From NCBI GenBank assembly GCA_007570785.1, contig ML664199.1, positions 17,512,523-17,576,522 of the forward strand: a stretch of 64,000 nt of DNA, read 5' to 3'. The notes under the pieces were generated by a model. It had not been told where the DNA came from. It worked only from the letters and a program-made list of their open reading frames with translations, and did no database searches. This DNA comes from Antilocapra americana. Lineage: Eukaryota; Chordata; Mammalia; Artiodactyla; Antilocapridae. Position 1 is the first letter of the stretch. Each line of letters starts with the position of its first letter. This document shows positions 11,626 through 23,652 of this stretch, one piece after another. Both the position numbers and the translations under genes were made by a program.

Positions 11626-12047
11626 AAACAACAGTCACTGTGAACCAGAATGACTTGTGTTCCAGGCAGCTCTTCAGCGTCATCAGTGGCCCGTATTCAT
11701 TTAAAAATAAACATCATTTATTGCTCTAACTCTGTCTCTTCTATCTCCTGTTCCACTCTGCATGGCCTTCCTGCTCCAGGCCTTTGTAAGCTTTGTACAT
11801 GCTTTTTCTTGTTACCAAATTATTGCTTTCCCATGATGTCCGTGTGGAGGCTGATCTGTTTGTTAGGAGACCCTTTTATGGTAGATTAAACTGGTGTAAG
11901 CACCCAAGTAGTCACTTGCAAAATCCCTTAGCTGTCCCTTAGGAGATTCTATTACTAGTACTTTGTGGAGATGGCAAAAGAATTAGGAGAAACTGAACCC
12001 TGTCATCTGACCTATGTAATTTACTATGACACTAATCTTAATGACAG
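11626..12047. other. Unassigned sequence
   Basis: No repeat or coding evidence recognised. Confidence 0.5.
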
Positions 12048-12262
12048 GGCTCTCCAGGTAACTCAGTGGTAAAGAATCCCCCTGCCAATACAGGAAGACT
12101 TGGGTTCAATCTGTGGGTTCGGAATCCCCTGAAGAAGGAAATGGCAGCCCACTCCAGTATTCTTGCCTGGAAAATCCCATGGACAGAGGAGCCTGGTAGG
12201 CTATAGTCCATGGGGTCACAAAAGTCAGACATGCCTTAGTGACTAAACAACAACAACAACAG
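12048..12262 (+). mobile_element. Bov-tA SINE
   Basis: Nearly complete: head ggctctccaggtaactcagt, middle cagcccactccagtattctt, tail gactaaacaacaacaacaac. The (AAC)n 3' tail is typical of the family. Confidence 0.92.
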
Positions 12263-14485
12263 TCTTAAGGGTATGCTGCAGACTTTTGCAGTTATAATTA
12301 CAGTTTGGGTTTACCACCTTCTCACCAGATTATCCCTCTAGCCCACAATCTGGACTGACTAGATTAAGCATGCTTTGGGTTTTGGTATCCAGTTCTCTCT
12401 CTCCCATCATGCTCACTCCATGTCATCCCCTGAGTCACCGTGTCACCTGTACTGCCCCAGGCAACTACTTCTTAGTCAAACTGGAGCAGATACGTTAACT
12501 GCAGACGTCTCCCATCCTGTCTACTGTTATTCAAAAGCCGGGCTTTAAGTTATATAATGTCTCTGCCTTACCTAATCTTCACCAGCTGTTTATCTGCTGT
12601 GTTTCTATTGCTAATTGCATAAATAAACACAATGAAAGTAATTTGGGGTGCGAAATACCATCTGTGGAAATGAAATTTTGTTAATGCCATTTTCAGAATG
12701 TCTGCTTCAAAATACCTTCTATAAAATGTTGACTATCACAGACGTGTGTATATGTACGTGTGTGTGTGTGTGTGTGTGTGTTAACACATACATAGGCACA
12801 AATGTACTTGGGGTTAGGCTATTTTTCATAGTTGTCCAGTACTCTGTTGACTGATACAGTATCCTCACAGTTCCCTTGATGTATAAAATAACTGTACACT
12901 GGGCAGTGATGCTGCAGTTTATTTTTCTACTCTGATAGTTTCATGTGTGTTACCTCTTCAACATGAGGATTAGAATTAAATTGACTAGGCAAGCAAAGCT
13001 GAAAATTGAATTAATTTCAGATTTGTAAATGAAAAATGGGATCTCTCTTACTCAGTGTTAACTAGGACCCTGTGGGCTATACACATGAAATTGACAGGTT
13101 CTCACTCAAATTACATTTTCTCCAGTGAAATGTCCTGGCACTGAATAGTCTCTGAAATGCCTCGTGCTCCAGGATTCCAGCTGCCATCAGGATTATAGAA
13201 CTTAGGGCAGTTTTTATGAAACCCATAGAATCCACAGCTTTTATTAAATTCAGTGCAGTTTTGCTAAGTATTTGTGGAGTTCCTACTCCGTGCTAGTTGC
13301 AGTGCTGGGCGTTTAAGATTAAGGATGACTAGCTCATTGTTCTTGTCATGCAGGGGCTTCAAATCTAATAGAAGGTACAGCATTCTACATTAAAGCAAGC
13401 TTCAGGTGACTTGCTTAGTAATGTAACACAACTGTTACAATCATGACTGCTGGTTGACGAGTGTGATGAAATTGGCAGAATCCTCATGTACTAATCTGAA
13501 TTAATTTAACCAAACATTGCATTTGGACAAGGTTTGGAACCAGGCACTTTTCGGTATTGTGGCAGCTTAGGTTCTAATGGTCTAGGCCCAGGACATGACA
13601 GTGTTGGCCTGTTCCACTGTCCCCATCCCGGAGGGTAATTGACTCATGGAGGATGAGGCTCAGACACTTAAGAGAGCAGACAGCCCCACAATGATCCCTG
13701 ATGTACCATCTCAGTACGGGTCAGGCTGTGGGTGGCCTTTGTGAGCTAAGTGTCCAGCGAGAGGCTGTGGCTCTTCCCTGATGTCCTGAGGCTGCAGGTC
13801 TCCAGCTCCTCTAAGAGAAATCTTTTCCCTCCAGAGGAACCAGAGGACAGAAGATACTACTCAGCAGAGGCCCAGGGTGTAGCCCAAAGCCGAGAGAACA
13901 AGATGCTTCAGACAAGCTTCATAACTACCTTCCCTTTTCCTGGTGCTCCTTGTGTGCCCACCTCTCTTGTCAGCATTCTCAGCCAAGCTATCACATCGCT
14001 TGGCTCAGATTCCTCGCTGAGCCTAGTCTTCCTCTCCGGGACCAGTGGCCTGGCCAGTATAACTGGGATGACCACTGCCCCCTTCCTCCCTCATTCCACT
14101 CCTGAAGGGCTGAACTTTCTTCCACTCCTCATTACTCAAGACAGGAAAAGGCACTGCTCATGTTTAGGAAGAAACTGCAGACCTAGAAGGAGATTTCTGA
14201 GCTGATATCTGTATTTCTAGGTGAGGCATCACTAGATGGTTACTTCCCATTTACAAGGCCTAATCTCTCAGCTCTCCGTGGAAGGAGCCAACTCTCTCTC
14301 TGTCCTCTCTCTAATCTCCTACAATATTTACAACTGAGAACTTCTTTCTTGCAGCTAATTTAAAGTCTGTGTACTTATTTGAACATCCATATTTCTTAAT
14401 TATGTGCATGAAAGAAATGGATAATCATAATTTGCACTTCTCCTCAGCAAAATTATAACTAAATTTCCTCCCAGAGGCTCAGTCT
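12263..14485. other. Unassigned, mostly unique sequence
   Basis: A long stretch without recognised repeats except the TG microsatellite. A 151-codon open frame at 13750-14205 (+) begins at GTG, shows no domain or clear splice context, and is composition-poor evidence for coding. Around 13265-13390 the wording (ctccgtgctagttgcagtgc) resembles an ancient dispersed repeat. Confidence 0.4.
12757..12781. repeat. TG microsatellite
   Basis: About twelve uninterrupted TG units, preceded by a short TGTATATGTAC stretch. Confidence 0.95.
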
Positions 14486-14645
14486 GATATAGGAGTATAA
14501 ACTTTGGAGTCAAATTTGGACTCAAATCTAGTTTTGCTGCTTGTTTTCAGTGTGCCTTTGGGCCCAGTGTTTAACTCTTGGTCAGTTTTTTCATTTGTAA
14601 AGTGGGGCGTTATTACCTACCTCACAGAATTAAGTGTAAAATGCC
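14486..14645 (+). mobile_element. MIR SINE
   Basis: Order of MIR parts: aactttggagtcaaatttgg, then tttaactcttggtcagtttt, catttgtaaagtggggcgtt and attacctacctcacagaatt. Diverged, as expected for an early mammalian SINE. Confidence 0.8.
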
Positions 14646-15884
14646 CCAACTGATGAGTGATACAAAGTCTCTTTTTTATCTTGTTGCTTTGCTATCCTCA
14701 AGAAGATAGCTGCTCCCACTCCAGCCCTCATGTCTGCATTCCAGCTGGCAGGAAGAAGAAAGGGGGGCAGGAGGAGGGGCCTTCTCTTCCCACTTCCTGG
14801 AAATTGCACACACCACTTCCATGTTCATCCTGTTGTCTAGAGCTCCGTTTCATGGTCACACGTGACTGGTTCCCAGGGAAGGTGGGAAATGCAGCCTTTA
14901 TACCCAGCATTTATCCACATGCCCAGCTGACATTTAAATGTTCTATTTCTGAGAAAGAAGAGGAGCATCTTTGGTGAGTTCCTTAGAAGGCAGACTCCAA
15001 AACAAAGTTTAACTTGCATGATATTTATTAAGGGATACTCTATGGGTCAAAAGCAATGGATGGGAGGACAGAAGGAAAAGTCAAGCCACAGTGCTGGTCC
15101 CATGATAGCCTCGGTGGGCCCAGAGGTTGCTGTGAGATGGGATGGCCAGGCCTTTATATTCCTGTACTCATCAGTCATTAGGTATGGGCTAGCCCAGGAA
15201 TAGGTATGACCTTGGGCAAGGCAACTCTTGGGAGTTGAAGAGACCCCTGAAGAAATTGACAAGTGAAGGATGGACCAATTGGGCCAACAAGTCCTTCATG
15301 GGAGGGGATTCCAGGTGACTCAGTGTCCACAGCAGAGACAAAGGGAGAACCAGTTTGTCTGTCACACGACAGCTTAGAGTGGTTGTGAGGCTCAAACAAC
15401 ATAAAACGTAGAGGGCTTTTGCAGAGGACTTGGCTTATGGTTAGCACCCAGTCAGTCTTAACTGTGGTTTCAGCACTTGCCAAAGTTATTTTAACAAGAT
15501 ATTTTTCTCCTGGAGCATCCTATGGGGGTTAAAAGAGTTGGCTATCCCGATCTCCTGATCAAACTTAGGAAGTGTTATATAGCCAGATTTTAAATTTCTG
15601 CTGTATGTCAAGCAATGTTCAGTCACAGTCTCTTCTAATAAGAAAAGCTAATGTTGACATTCCTTGTGCCTTTGCTTTTCTCCAAAGTGAAGTGACAGAA
15701 AATGCTTTCTGTGTTTAAGATTCTGTGTTATTGATATCCAATACTCTGCTGACAAATCTGTTACTTAGAAATTTCCTGAAAATAAGATCAAGAAATGAGA
15801 AAAAACCATTCATTAAACGAATGCTTATTGCGCACACATCTGTGACTGGACCCATCCCACCCAATCCAAGTCAGCGTTTCTCAC
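14646..15884. other. Unassigned sequence
   Basis: No gene recognised. About 15010-15480 reads like an old dispersed repeat (cttgggcaaggcaactcttg, ggagttgaagagacccctga), possibly LTR-related, but I cannot name it. Confidence 0.4.
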
Positions 15885-16395
15885 CTGGGCCTCACTAATA
15901 GTCTCCTCACTGATCTTTCTGGTTTCATTTTTACTGCCTCTGCAATCTCTTCATTACAGCAGCCAGAGTGATCCTTTAAAAATTTATCAGTCTCCTCACT
16001 CACTTTACTCTCAGCCTTCCAATAGCTGCCCAGTGTGTGTGCAATGAAATTCAAAGTCCTGGCCAGACCCTGCATGCTCTGGCCCTTAGCCACCCCTCTG
16101 ACCTCATTTCTGTCCCAGCCGTTTTGCTTCAGCCACACTGGCCACTGCTGTTTCTCAGACATCCAGGCAAGTTCCTGACTCAGGACTTTTGCCCTTGTTC
16201 TTCCCTGTGCCCAGAATGCTCTTCCCCTAGATTTGTGCTTGGCTCCTTCCCTTCATGCAGGTCTCTGTGCCCCTGTCGCCCCATCAGAGAGGCCTCTCTG
16301 TCTTCTCTCTCTAAAGACACTCTCCCACTCTCGCACCTTACTTAATTTTTCTTCTTATTACTACCTACAACTGTATATTAGGATATCTGAGAGAC
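15885..16395 (+). mobile_element. LINE L2 fragment, 3' end
   Basis: Matches the L2 3' region: cagcagccagagtgatcctt, then gcccttagccacccctctga, cttcagccacactggccact, cccagaatgctcttccccta and catcagagaggcctctctgt. Better preserved than the L2 at 10.5-11.6 kb and covers an overlapping part of the element. Confidence 0.88.
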
Positions 16396-16615
16396 CGGGA
16401 CTTGGGTTTTGTTTACTCCTATGTCCTCAGAAGAGTATCAGGAAATTTTTGTGAAGGAAGGAGCATGCTAGTCTCAGAATATAATGATAAATAGGACATC
16501 ATGGACCGTGCCCTCATGGAATATATAGTCTACAACTGAAGCTCTTTCCAGTAGAAGAGGCAACAAAAATAATAGAATTTTCTCTTTTAATATAGTATAG
16601 TAGTAAATAATTATA
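16396..16615. other. Unassigned sequence
   Basis: Short AT-rich interval between L2 and a DNA transposon. Nothing recognised. Confidence 0.4.
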
Positions 16616-17117
16616 TGTACATACCTCAGAGATGTTGTGGGTTCAGTCACAGACCATGGCAATAAAGTGAGTATCACAGCAAGTGAATTATGGGAATTCT
16701 TTTGTTTCCCAGTTCATTTGAAGTTATGTTTTACCATAGAGAACAGTATAGTACAATACTAAGTCTGAAATAGCATTATGTCTAAGAGAAAACAATGTAC
16801 ACGTCTTAATTTAAAAATATGTTATTACTAAAAAATACCAACCATCACCTGAGCCTTCAGTGAGTTGTAATCTTTTTTGCTATAGTAACATCAAAGATCA
16901 CTGATCACAGATCACATACAATAATACTGAAAAAGTTTGAAGTATTTATTGTCAAAATGTGATACAGAGACATGAAGTAAACAGATGCAGTTGGAAAAAT
17001 GGTACCAATAGACTTGTGTAAGGCAAGATTGCCACACAAACCCTCAATCTGTGGGGAAAAAAATGCAATAATTACTAAGTGCAGTAAAGTTAAGCAATAT
17101 AAAATGAGGTATGCTTG
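16616..17117. mobile_element. Tigger1-like DNA transposon, internally deleted
   Basis: A mariner/pogo-type non-autonomous element. The left end catacctcagagatgttgtg and right end aaaatgaggtatgcttg are inverted repeats of the Tigger type. The inside keeps accatggcaataaagtgagt, tagcattatgtctaagagaa and gagccttcagtgagttgtaa. At 502 bp it is far shorter than an autonomous Tigger (about 2.4 kb), so the transposase region is gone. The expected TA is visible on the left and altered on the right. Confidence 0.8.
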
Positions 17118-17202
17118 TGATAGTCTCTAATGTTGAACTATCCTTGCATTCTTTTGACAACCTTACTTGGTCATGATATGCAATTCTTTTAATAGACTAT
17201 TC

Positions 17203-17522
17203 TTTTTTATTTATTTATTTTGGGCTGTGCTGGGTCTTCATTGCTGCACATGCTTTTCTCTAGTTGTGGGAAGTGGGGGCTACTCTCTAGTTGTGGTGTG
17301 CGAGATTCTCACTTCGGTGGCTTCTTTTGTTGTGGGGTGTGGGCTCTAGAGCACATGGGTTTCAGTAGTTGTGGCTCCTGGGCTCTAGAGCACAGGCTCA
17401 GTAGTTGTGGTACATGGGTTTAGTTGCTCTGTGACATGTGGGATCTTCCTGGATCAGGGGTCGGACCCGTGTCTCCTGCATTGGGAGGCGAATTCTTTAC
17501 CACTGAGCCACCAGGGAAGCCC
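17203..17522 (-). mobile_element. CHR-type tRNA-derived SINE, full length
   Basis: Starts with a T-rich tail and gggctgtgctgggtcttcat, continues with tagttgtggctcctgggctc, and ends at the tRNA-like head as accactgagccaccagggaa. Close relatives lie at 62465-62781 (same strand) and 21028-21320 (plus strand). Confidence 0.88.
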
Positions 17523-17904
17523 TGTTTACTATTCTTAAGATTCAGTTTGCTCTTATGTATTTTATTTCATAGTGGCCTGTAAGAATAGTTTTCTGAAGTT
17601 TTCCACTGTCTTCATCTGGCTTTCATAACCATTAGTGTTAATGGGTAATAGGAATCCTGCAAGTATTCCTTATAGGAATACTTGGGATGATACTGCTTTC
17701 TGTTCTCTGGAGCAGTTTAAATAACATTGGAATCCTTGTTTAGTTTAGGTTTGGTAGAATTTGACTATAAAACTGCCCATGCTTGGTAACTTCATGCTGG
17801 GTAGAAGTTGTATTATCTTTATAATTTTTGGTCTGTTCGATTATTCTGCTTTTCTTGAGTAAATTTATATAATTTTATTGTCTAGGAAAGCTTTCATTTT
17901 ATCT

Positions 17905-18035
17905 GGTGCTGCTGCTGCTGTCATTTCAATTGTGTCCGACTCTGTGCGACCCCGTGGACGGCAGCCCACCAGGCTCCTCCGTCCATGGGATTTTCCAGGC
18001 AAGAGTACTGGAGTGGGGTGCCATCGCCTTCTCTG
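17905..18035 (-). mobile_element. Bov-A SINE monomer with target-site duplication
   Basis: One Bov-A unit in reverse, from ggtgctgctgctgctgtcat to ggtgccatcgccttctctg. The flanking direct repeat tcattttatct is exact at 17894-17904 and 18036-18046, so the insertion into the L1 is recent enough to keep an intact duplication. Confidence 0.93.
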
Positions 18036-18300
18036 TCATTTTATCTCTGTTATTTCATATGTATTAATAGTAGGATTGTAGGATCCTAAGATCTTCTTTT
18101 ATCTGTATTTGTGTCCCCTTTGTCATTACTGATATTGCTTATTTGTGTTTTCTTTCACTGGTCTTAAGTTTAAAAAAATTTTGTCTACTTTATTGTTATT
18201 TCAAAAAACCACCTTTGATTTTATTAATCAAGTCTACCCTGTTGTTGCTGTTTTATTTTCTATTTCACCGAGGTCTCTGTTTATTCTGCCACAATTGTCG

Positions 18301-19035
18301 AAGTAAGGACAGCTGTACTCTTGGACTCAGCTTTGCTGTCCACCTCCATCTGCACCTAGTGGAGTCTGGAGTTACCAGTCTCTACCCCACATCTCTTTGT
18401 CCTGAACACTCAGAAGAAGGAAGTCTCCCGGCCTTGAACATGCTTTGTTTGGTACAGATCTTACGATTTTAGCACCGCCAAATGCCTTTTCACTGTCAGC
18501 TAGTTATTTGGGGCAGTTATGATGGTTGGTGATGGGAGGGAGCCTATAGTTGGTCCAGCTGTTCTACAGGAAGTCATTCAGTTGAGTATCCCAATGACAC
18601 TAAGAGCACTACTTCTTATGTTTGTTTGAACTTGGACTTTTATGCCAATTTTTAGGTTGTAGAATTTTTGCTTTGGGTTCCATGAAAATTTGGCCTTTTT
18701 GCTCTCTTTAATATATTCTGGATATATTAAAATTTTTGTCTGTTATTAACACCCTTTCTAAGTATTTAATTTTTAGCAAAACAAGACTCCAGTGTGATCT
18801 TGGGCTGAAAAAGCCCTGGAAACCAGAAACATAAGTATTATCTTGTTGTGTCCTTAGGGGGCCTCATTTAATTTCTGTAATTGGCCATTTGGGAGAGAGA
18901 GAGAGTCATAAATTCCACCCAGCACTGAAATTCTTTCTTCTCCTGGAGAGTGATGATCCACTGTTGGTTCAGCAGTTCCAGTGATGGAAGGAGCTCTTCC
19001 TGTGCTTGGATATTTCAAACTGACATGAAATGTTT
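18301..19035. other. Unassigned sequence
   Basis: No gene or clear repeat. A short (GA)n stretch occurs near 18893-18905. Confidence 0.45.
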
Positions 19036-19353
19036 ATTAGTAAATGATATCACCTCATACCTATCAGAATGGCTGTTACCAAAATGACAACAAATCACAA
19101 ATATTGGTGAGGACATGGAGAAAAGGAAACCCTTATGCTATTGGTAGGATTGTAAATTAGTGCAGCCATAATGGAAGATAGTATGGAAGTTCCTCAAAAA
19201 ATTAAAAACAGCTCCAGCAATTCCACCTCTGAGTATTTTTCCAAAGAAAATAAAAACATTAATTTGAATAGATGTATGCACACTCTGTTCATTGCAGCAG
19301 TATTCACAATAGCTAAGATATGGAAACAGCCTAAGTGTGCAAGAGGATGTGGT

Positions 19354-19391
19354 ATACACACACACACACACACACACACACATTATACACA
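19354..19391. repeat. CA microsatellite
   Basis: A (CA)n run of about 28 bases within the L1, followed by tatacacaca. It is at the L1 position where such repeats often grow. Confidence 0.93.
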
Positions 19392-19525
19392 CAATGAAAT
19401 ATTACTCAGCCAGAAAAAAGAACAAAATCTTATCATTTGTGACAACATGGATAGACCTTGAGGCTATTATGCTGAAGTGAAATGTCAGGCAGAGAAAGAC
19501 AAATGCTATGTGATTTGACTTACAT

Positions 19526-19640
19526 GCCACTCCAGTACTCTTGTCTGGAAAATTCCATGGACAGAGAAGCCTGGCGGGCTACAGTCCATGGGGTCACAAA
19601 GAGTCGGACATGACTGAGCATGCACATGCACCTGGACTGT
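19526..19640 (+). mobile_element. Bov-A SINE, 5'-truncated
   Basis: Starts within the A unit at gccactccagtactcttgtc and ends after gtcggacatgactgagcatg. It lacks a tRNA-like head. Confidence 0.87.
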
Positions 19641-20096
19641 AAAAAACAAAACAAATAAACCTTAAAAAAAAAAACCAAACAGGAACAGAACCCTAGATGG
19701 AAGGAACAAATGAAGTTGCCAGAGGGGTGAGAACACATGAAGGGCGTAGTGGATGCCAGGAAAAGGTGAGGGAGGCTAAAAGATACGAACTTCCAGTTAT
19801 GAAATCAGTGAGTCATGAAGATGATGTGTATAGTATGGAGAATATAGCCAATAAGAATATTATTTTATGGTGACGAATGGCAACTAGTCTTACCTTGGTG
19901 ATCATTTTGTAGTTTATAGAAATACTGCATCACAGTGCTGTGCACCACAGACTAACATAGTGTGGCAGGTCAATCACATTTCAACAAACAAATTCATGGA
20001 AAAGAGATCAGATTTATGGCCGTGAGGGAGGGTTGGGGAAGGGGGAATTGGTTGAAAGTGATCAAAAGGTACAAGCTTTCAGCTCTAAGTACATAC

Positions 20097-20206
20097 CAGT
20101 GTCCTTGCCTGGAGAATCCAGGGGACGGGGGGTCTGGTGGGCTGCTGTCCATGGGTCGCACAGAGTCGGACACGACTGAAGCAGCTTAGCAGCCGCAGCC
20201 ACAGCA
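20097..20206 (+). mobile_element. Bov-A SINE, 5'-truncated
   Basis: Begins at gtgtccttgcctggagaatc and ends with ttagcagccgcagccacagc. Inserted within the L1 3'-UTR. Confidence 0.88.
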
Positions 20207-20585
20207 GAGATGTCATGTCCAACATAATTAATATGATTAATGCTGGTATATGTTATATATGAACGTGGTTGAGAGTAAATCCTAAGAGTTCTCATCACGA
20301 GAAAGAATATTTCTTTTTCTTTTATAGTATATCTATATGACATGATGGGTAGTCACTAAACTTATTATGGCAATCATTTAATGGTGTTTGTAAATTGAAT
20401 CTTTACAATGTACACCTTAAACTTATACAATGCTACATACCAGTTGTGTCTCAAAAAAACTGGAAGATAAAAAAATGAATTAAAAAAGTTTACTTGAAAG
20501 TACTCATATTTTCTTTGGCAAATAAACTGTCTTAAAACTCAATTAGTGAATTATTTTGTAATTGATTTATTTGCAACAGATTTCT

Positions 20586-20866
20586 GCTGCTGTTGCTGCT
20601 GCTGCTAAGTCGCATTAGTCGTGTCTGACTCTGTGCAACCCCATAGACGCCAGCCCACCAGGCTCCCCCGTCCCTGGGATTCTCCAGGCAAGAACACTGG
20701 AGTGGGCTGCCATTGCCTTCTCCAATGCATGAAAGTGAAAAGTGAAAGTGAAGTTGCTCAGTCGTGTCCGACTCTTAGCGACCCCGTGGACTGCAGCCTA
20801 CCAGGCTCCTCTGTCCATGAAATTTTCCAGGCAAGAGTAGTGAGTGGGTTGCCATTGCCTTTTCCG
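20586..20866 (-). mobile_element. BovA2 dimeric SINE with target-site duplication
   Basis: Two Bov-A units in tandem on the minus strand. The first ends near 20732 (gccattgccttctccaatgc) and the second starts with agtgaagttgctcagtcgtg. The 13-bp direct repeat gcaacagatttct is exact at 20573-20585 and 20867-20879. Confidence 0.95.
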
Positions 20867-21027
20867 GCAACAGATTTCTACTGCCTTCAAAAGAGACTCT
20901 CTAAAATTATTGAAAACATTACTGGTAAATATTTGCACATGAACAAATACTAATGGTTCTGTTTTTAAATGTAAACTTATATAAAGAGAAGATAAAGAAA
21001 AATATTTAAATCAAAAGATAATCTATG

Positions 21028-21320
21028 ACTTCCCTGGTGGTGCCGTGGATGGGAACACAGGTTTGGTCGCTGGTCCCGGAAGATGCCACATACTGCAGAG
21101 CAACTAAGCCCGCACGCCAGAGCGGCTGAGCCCGCATTCTGGGGCCTGCGAGCAGTGGCGGCTGAGCCCACGTGCTGAACCCCGTGCGCCTTAGAGCCTG
21201 TGCTCTGCAACAGGAGAAGCCCTCACACTGCGACAAACAGCAGCCCTCTCTCTACCCAACAAGCGAAGGCCCATGCACAGCAGCGAAGATCTAGTGTAGC
21301 CAAAAAGAAATAAATAAAAG
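21028..21320 (+). mobile_element. CHR-type tRNA-derived SINE, full length
   Basis: Forward orientation: starts gacttccctggtggtgccgt, continues with gcaactaagcccgcacgcca and agcagcgaagatctagtgta, and ends with an A-rich (aaat)n tail at aaaaagaaataaataaaag. It keeps many CpG-derived positions, which suggests moderate age. Confidence 0.9.
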
Positions 21321-21814
21321 GTAATCTAGATGTTTATCACTTAAGTGTTCAGAGATTGGAAATTTCAGCTTGACCAGGCTTTCTGTTTTCTCCCCAACTG
21401 TTAGGGGTGTTTCACACATGTCAGAGTAACAGTTCTTTTCTGTTTTTTTGTACCTGTGAGTCTCTTAATATTTGGTTTCTTTGGGATTATTTCAGAGTGT
21501 GCAAATCCAGAGTTAATTCTCAAAAGAAAATGAGGTGAAATCAGTTTAAGATGACAGGTGAAGGATTTGTATTAGATTTCAGTAAAGCTGATTAAGTGCT
21601 AAAATTTATTACTAAAGAAGGGTCTGAGGTTTGTGCTAAATATATATATAGAGAGAGGGAGAGACAAGAAGAATGATGAGCGGAGACAGAAAAAAGTTTT
21701 CTATCTGGGATGATGAAAAAGTTCCAAACTCCTTTTTAAATTGGGGCTGACCTATAGTTCTGACCCTTAAGAGATGCTGTGTTTCTAAATGGTGATTATG
21801 ATCATAGTCTGTTG
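21321..21814. other. Unassigned sequence
   Basis: No gene or clear repeat. A short TA/GA-rich run (tatatatatagagagaggga) is near 21641-21661. Confidence 0.45.
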
Positions 21815-22250
21815 TTTTTTTAAAGTATAGTTGACTTACAATATAGCATTAGTTTCAGGTGGATAGCATAGTGATTCAATGTTTTTATAGATTATATTCA
21901 AGTTAAAGTTATTGTAAAATAACAGCTATAATTCCCTGTACTGTACAATGTATCTTTATCGTTTATTTTATACTTGATAGTTTGTACCTCTTAACCCATG
22001 CTCCTATCTTGCCCTCACCCTTTTCTCTCCCCACTGGTAACCACTAATTTGTTTTCTATATCTGTGAATCTGTTCCTGTTTTACTGTATACATTTGTTTG
22101 TTTTACTTTTTGGATTTCACAAATAAGTGATATCATACAGTATTTGTCTGACTTATTTCACTAATTATAGTATTCTCTTGGCGCTTCTACATTGCTGCAA
22201 GGGACAGAATTCCATTTGTTCAGACTGAGTAATGTTCCATTGTGTGTATA

Positions 22251-22478
22251 TGCATGCATGTGCGCTAGGTCACTTCGGTCATGTCTGCCTCTTTGTGACC
22301 CCATGGACTGTAGCCTGCCAGTCTCCTCTGTCCTTGTGATTCTCTGGGCAAGAATACTAAAGTGGGTTGCTATGCCCTCCTCCATGGGATCTTCCAGACC
22401 CAAGGACTGAACCCATGTCTCTTATGTCTCCTGCATTGGCAGGCATGTTCTTTACCTCTGGTACCACCCAGGAAGCCC
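22251..22478 (-). mobile_element. Bov-tA SINE inserted in an L1 microsatellite
   Basis: Reverse orientation: gtgcgctaggtcacttcggt to ggtaccacccaggaagccc. The flanks ttgtgtgtata at 22240-22250 and a lengthened ttgtgtgtgtgtata at 22479-22493 look like a target-site duplication whose right copy grew by slippage. Confidence 0.88.
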
Positions 22479-22480
22479 TT

Positions 22481-22489
22481 GTGTGTGTG

Positions 22490-22531
<42 letters not shown>
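22481..22531. repeat. TG/CA compound microsatellite
   Basis: (GT)5, ata, then a (CA)n run of about 35 bases. The two halves are complementary and could fold. It borders the Bov-tA head. Confidence 0.95.
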
Positions 22532-22532
<1 letters not shown>

Positions 22533-23412
22533 GGATATACAGCACATCTTCTTAAGTGTGTTGATGGACACTTGAGTTGCTTCTGTATGTTGGCTATTTT
22601 AAATGGTGCTGCTTTGAACATGGGTGTGCTTATACCTTTTTGAATTGATATCCTCATTTTTTTTCTGAGTGTAAGACCCAGAAATTGCTGAATCATATGG
22701 TAGTTCTATTTTTAGTTTTTTGAGAAATCTCCATGTTGTTTTCCACAGTGGCCATACCAGTTCACATTCCTATCAACAGTGTACAAGGATTCCCTTTTCT
22801 CCACATCCTCACTAACATTTGTTATTTGTAAACTTTTTGATGATAGCCATTGTGACAGGTGTGAGGTAATATCTCACTGTAGTTTTGATTTACATTTCTC
22901 TTAATACTTAGCTATGTCAAGCATCTTTTCATGTGCTTCTTAGCCATCTTCTTTTTTATGTTTTCTCTGAAAAAATAGCTATTCAGGTGTTGTGCCCAGA
23001 TTGTGTTGTTTGCTTTTGTGGGTTTTTTTTAAAACGTATTAAGTTGTATGAGCTGTCTATATTTTTTTAAATATTAACTCCATGTCAATAATATTGTTTG
23101 CAAATATCTTTACCCTTTGGTAGGTTGTCTTTTTATTTTGTTGATGATTTCCTTTGCTGTGCAAAGCTTTTAAGTTTGATCAGGTCCCATTTGTTTACTT
23201 TTGTTTTTATTTCTTTTGCCTTAGGAGACAGATCCAAATAAGTATTGCTATGAGTTATGTCAAAGAATGTTCTACCTATGTTCTCTTCACTGTATGTTAT
23301 TACCTACTTTGTTGCTGATTAATTGACCACAGATGCATGCTTTTATTTCTGGGCTCTCAATACTGATCCAAGGTCTGCTTTTTTGCCAGTTCTTTGGTAT
23401 TTTGATTCCTGT

Positions 23413-23652
23413 AGGGGCTTCCCAGGTGGCGCTAGTGGTAAAGAATCTGTCTGCCAATGCAGGAGATTCAAGAGACAAGGGTGGGGAGGTGGGGTGTTCC
23501 ATCCCTGGGTCAGGAAGATCCCCTGGAGGAGGAAGTAGCAACCCACTCTAGTATTCTTCCTGAGAAAAAAATCGATGAATAGAGGAGACTGGTGGGCTAT
23601 AGCCCATGGGATTGTGAAGAGTCAGACAAGACTAAGCGACTGAGCACACAGC
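23413..23652 (+). mobile_element. Bov-tA SINE with internal changes
   Basis: Starts gggcttcccaggtggcgcta. The head carries a 20-odd base insertion (ttcaagagacaagggtgggg region), and the middle is altered near 23560-23575. Ends gactaagcgactgagcacac. It splits the L1 ORF2 remnant. Confidence 0.88.

Larger units (their letters stand above)
17118..18300 (-). mobile_element. L1 ORF2-region fragment split by two SINEs
   Basis: Minus-strand L1 text, for example tgttgaactatccttgcatt, ttggtagaatttgactataa, ttgcttatttgtgttttctt and aaaaaaccacctttgatttt. A CHR SINE and a Bov-A interrupt it. It corresponds to ORF2 coding sequence but contains many stops. Confidence 0.75.
19036..20480 (+). mobile_element. 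L1 ORF2 end plus 3'-UTR, split by two Bov-A pieces
   Basis: Plus-strand L1 is clear: cagaatggctgttaccaaaa, ttcattgcagcagtattcac, tatggaaacagcctaagtgt, then the 3'-UTR tacaccttaaacttatacaa. The last ORF2 codons are visible but broken by stops and a CA microsatellite. Bov-A pieces at 19526-19640 and 20097-20206 interrupt the UTR. Confidence 0.82.

Noticed and set aside
13750..14205. 151-codon open frame on the plus strand as a gene
   Set aside because: It begins at GTG, has no recognisable domain, low-complexity serine/proline/threonine-rich wording and no supported splice sites. Frames of this length occur by chance in GC-richer mammalian DNA.
14657..15483. Cluster of 60-106 codon frames on both strands as a gene-rich block
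   Set aside because: Frames overlap on both strands without domain similarity or splice logic; part of the region reads like an unnamed old repeat.
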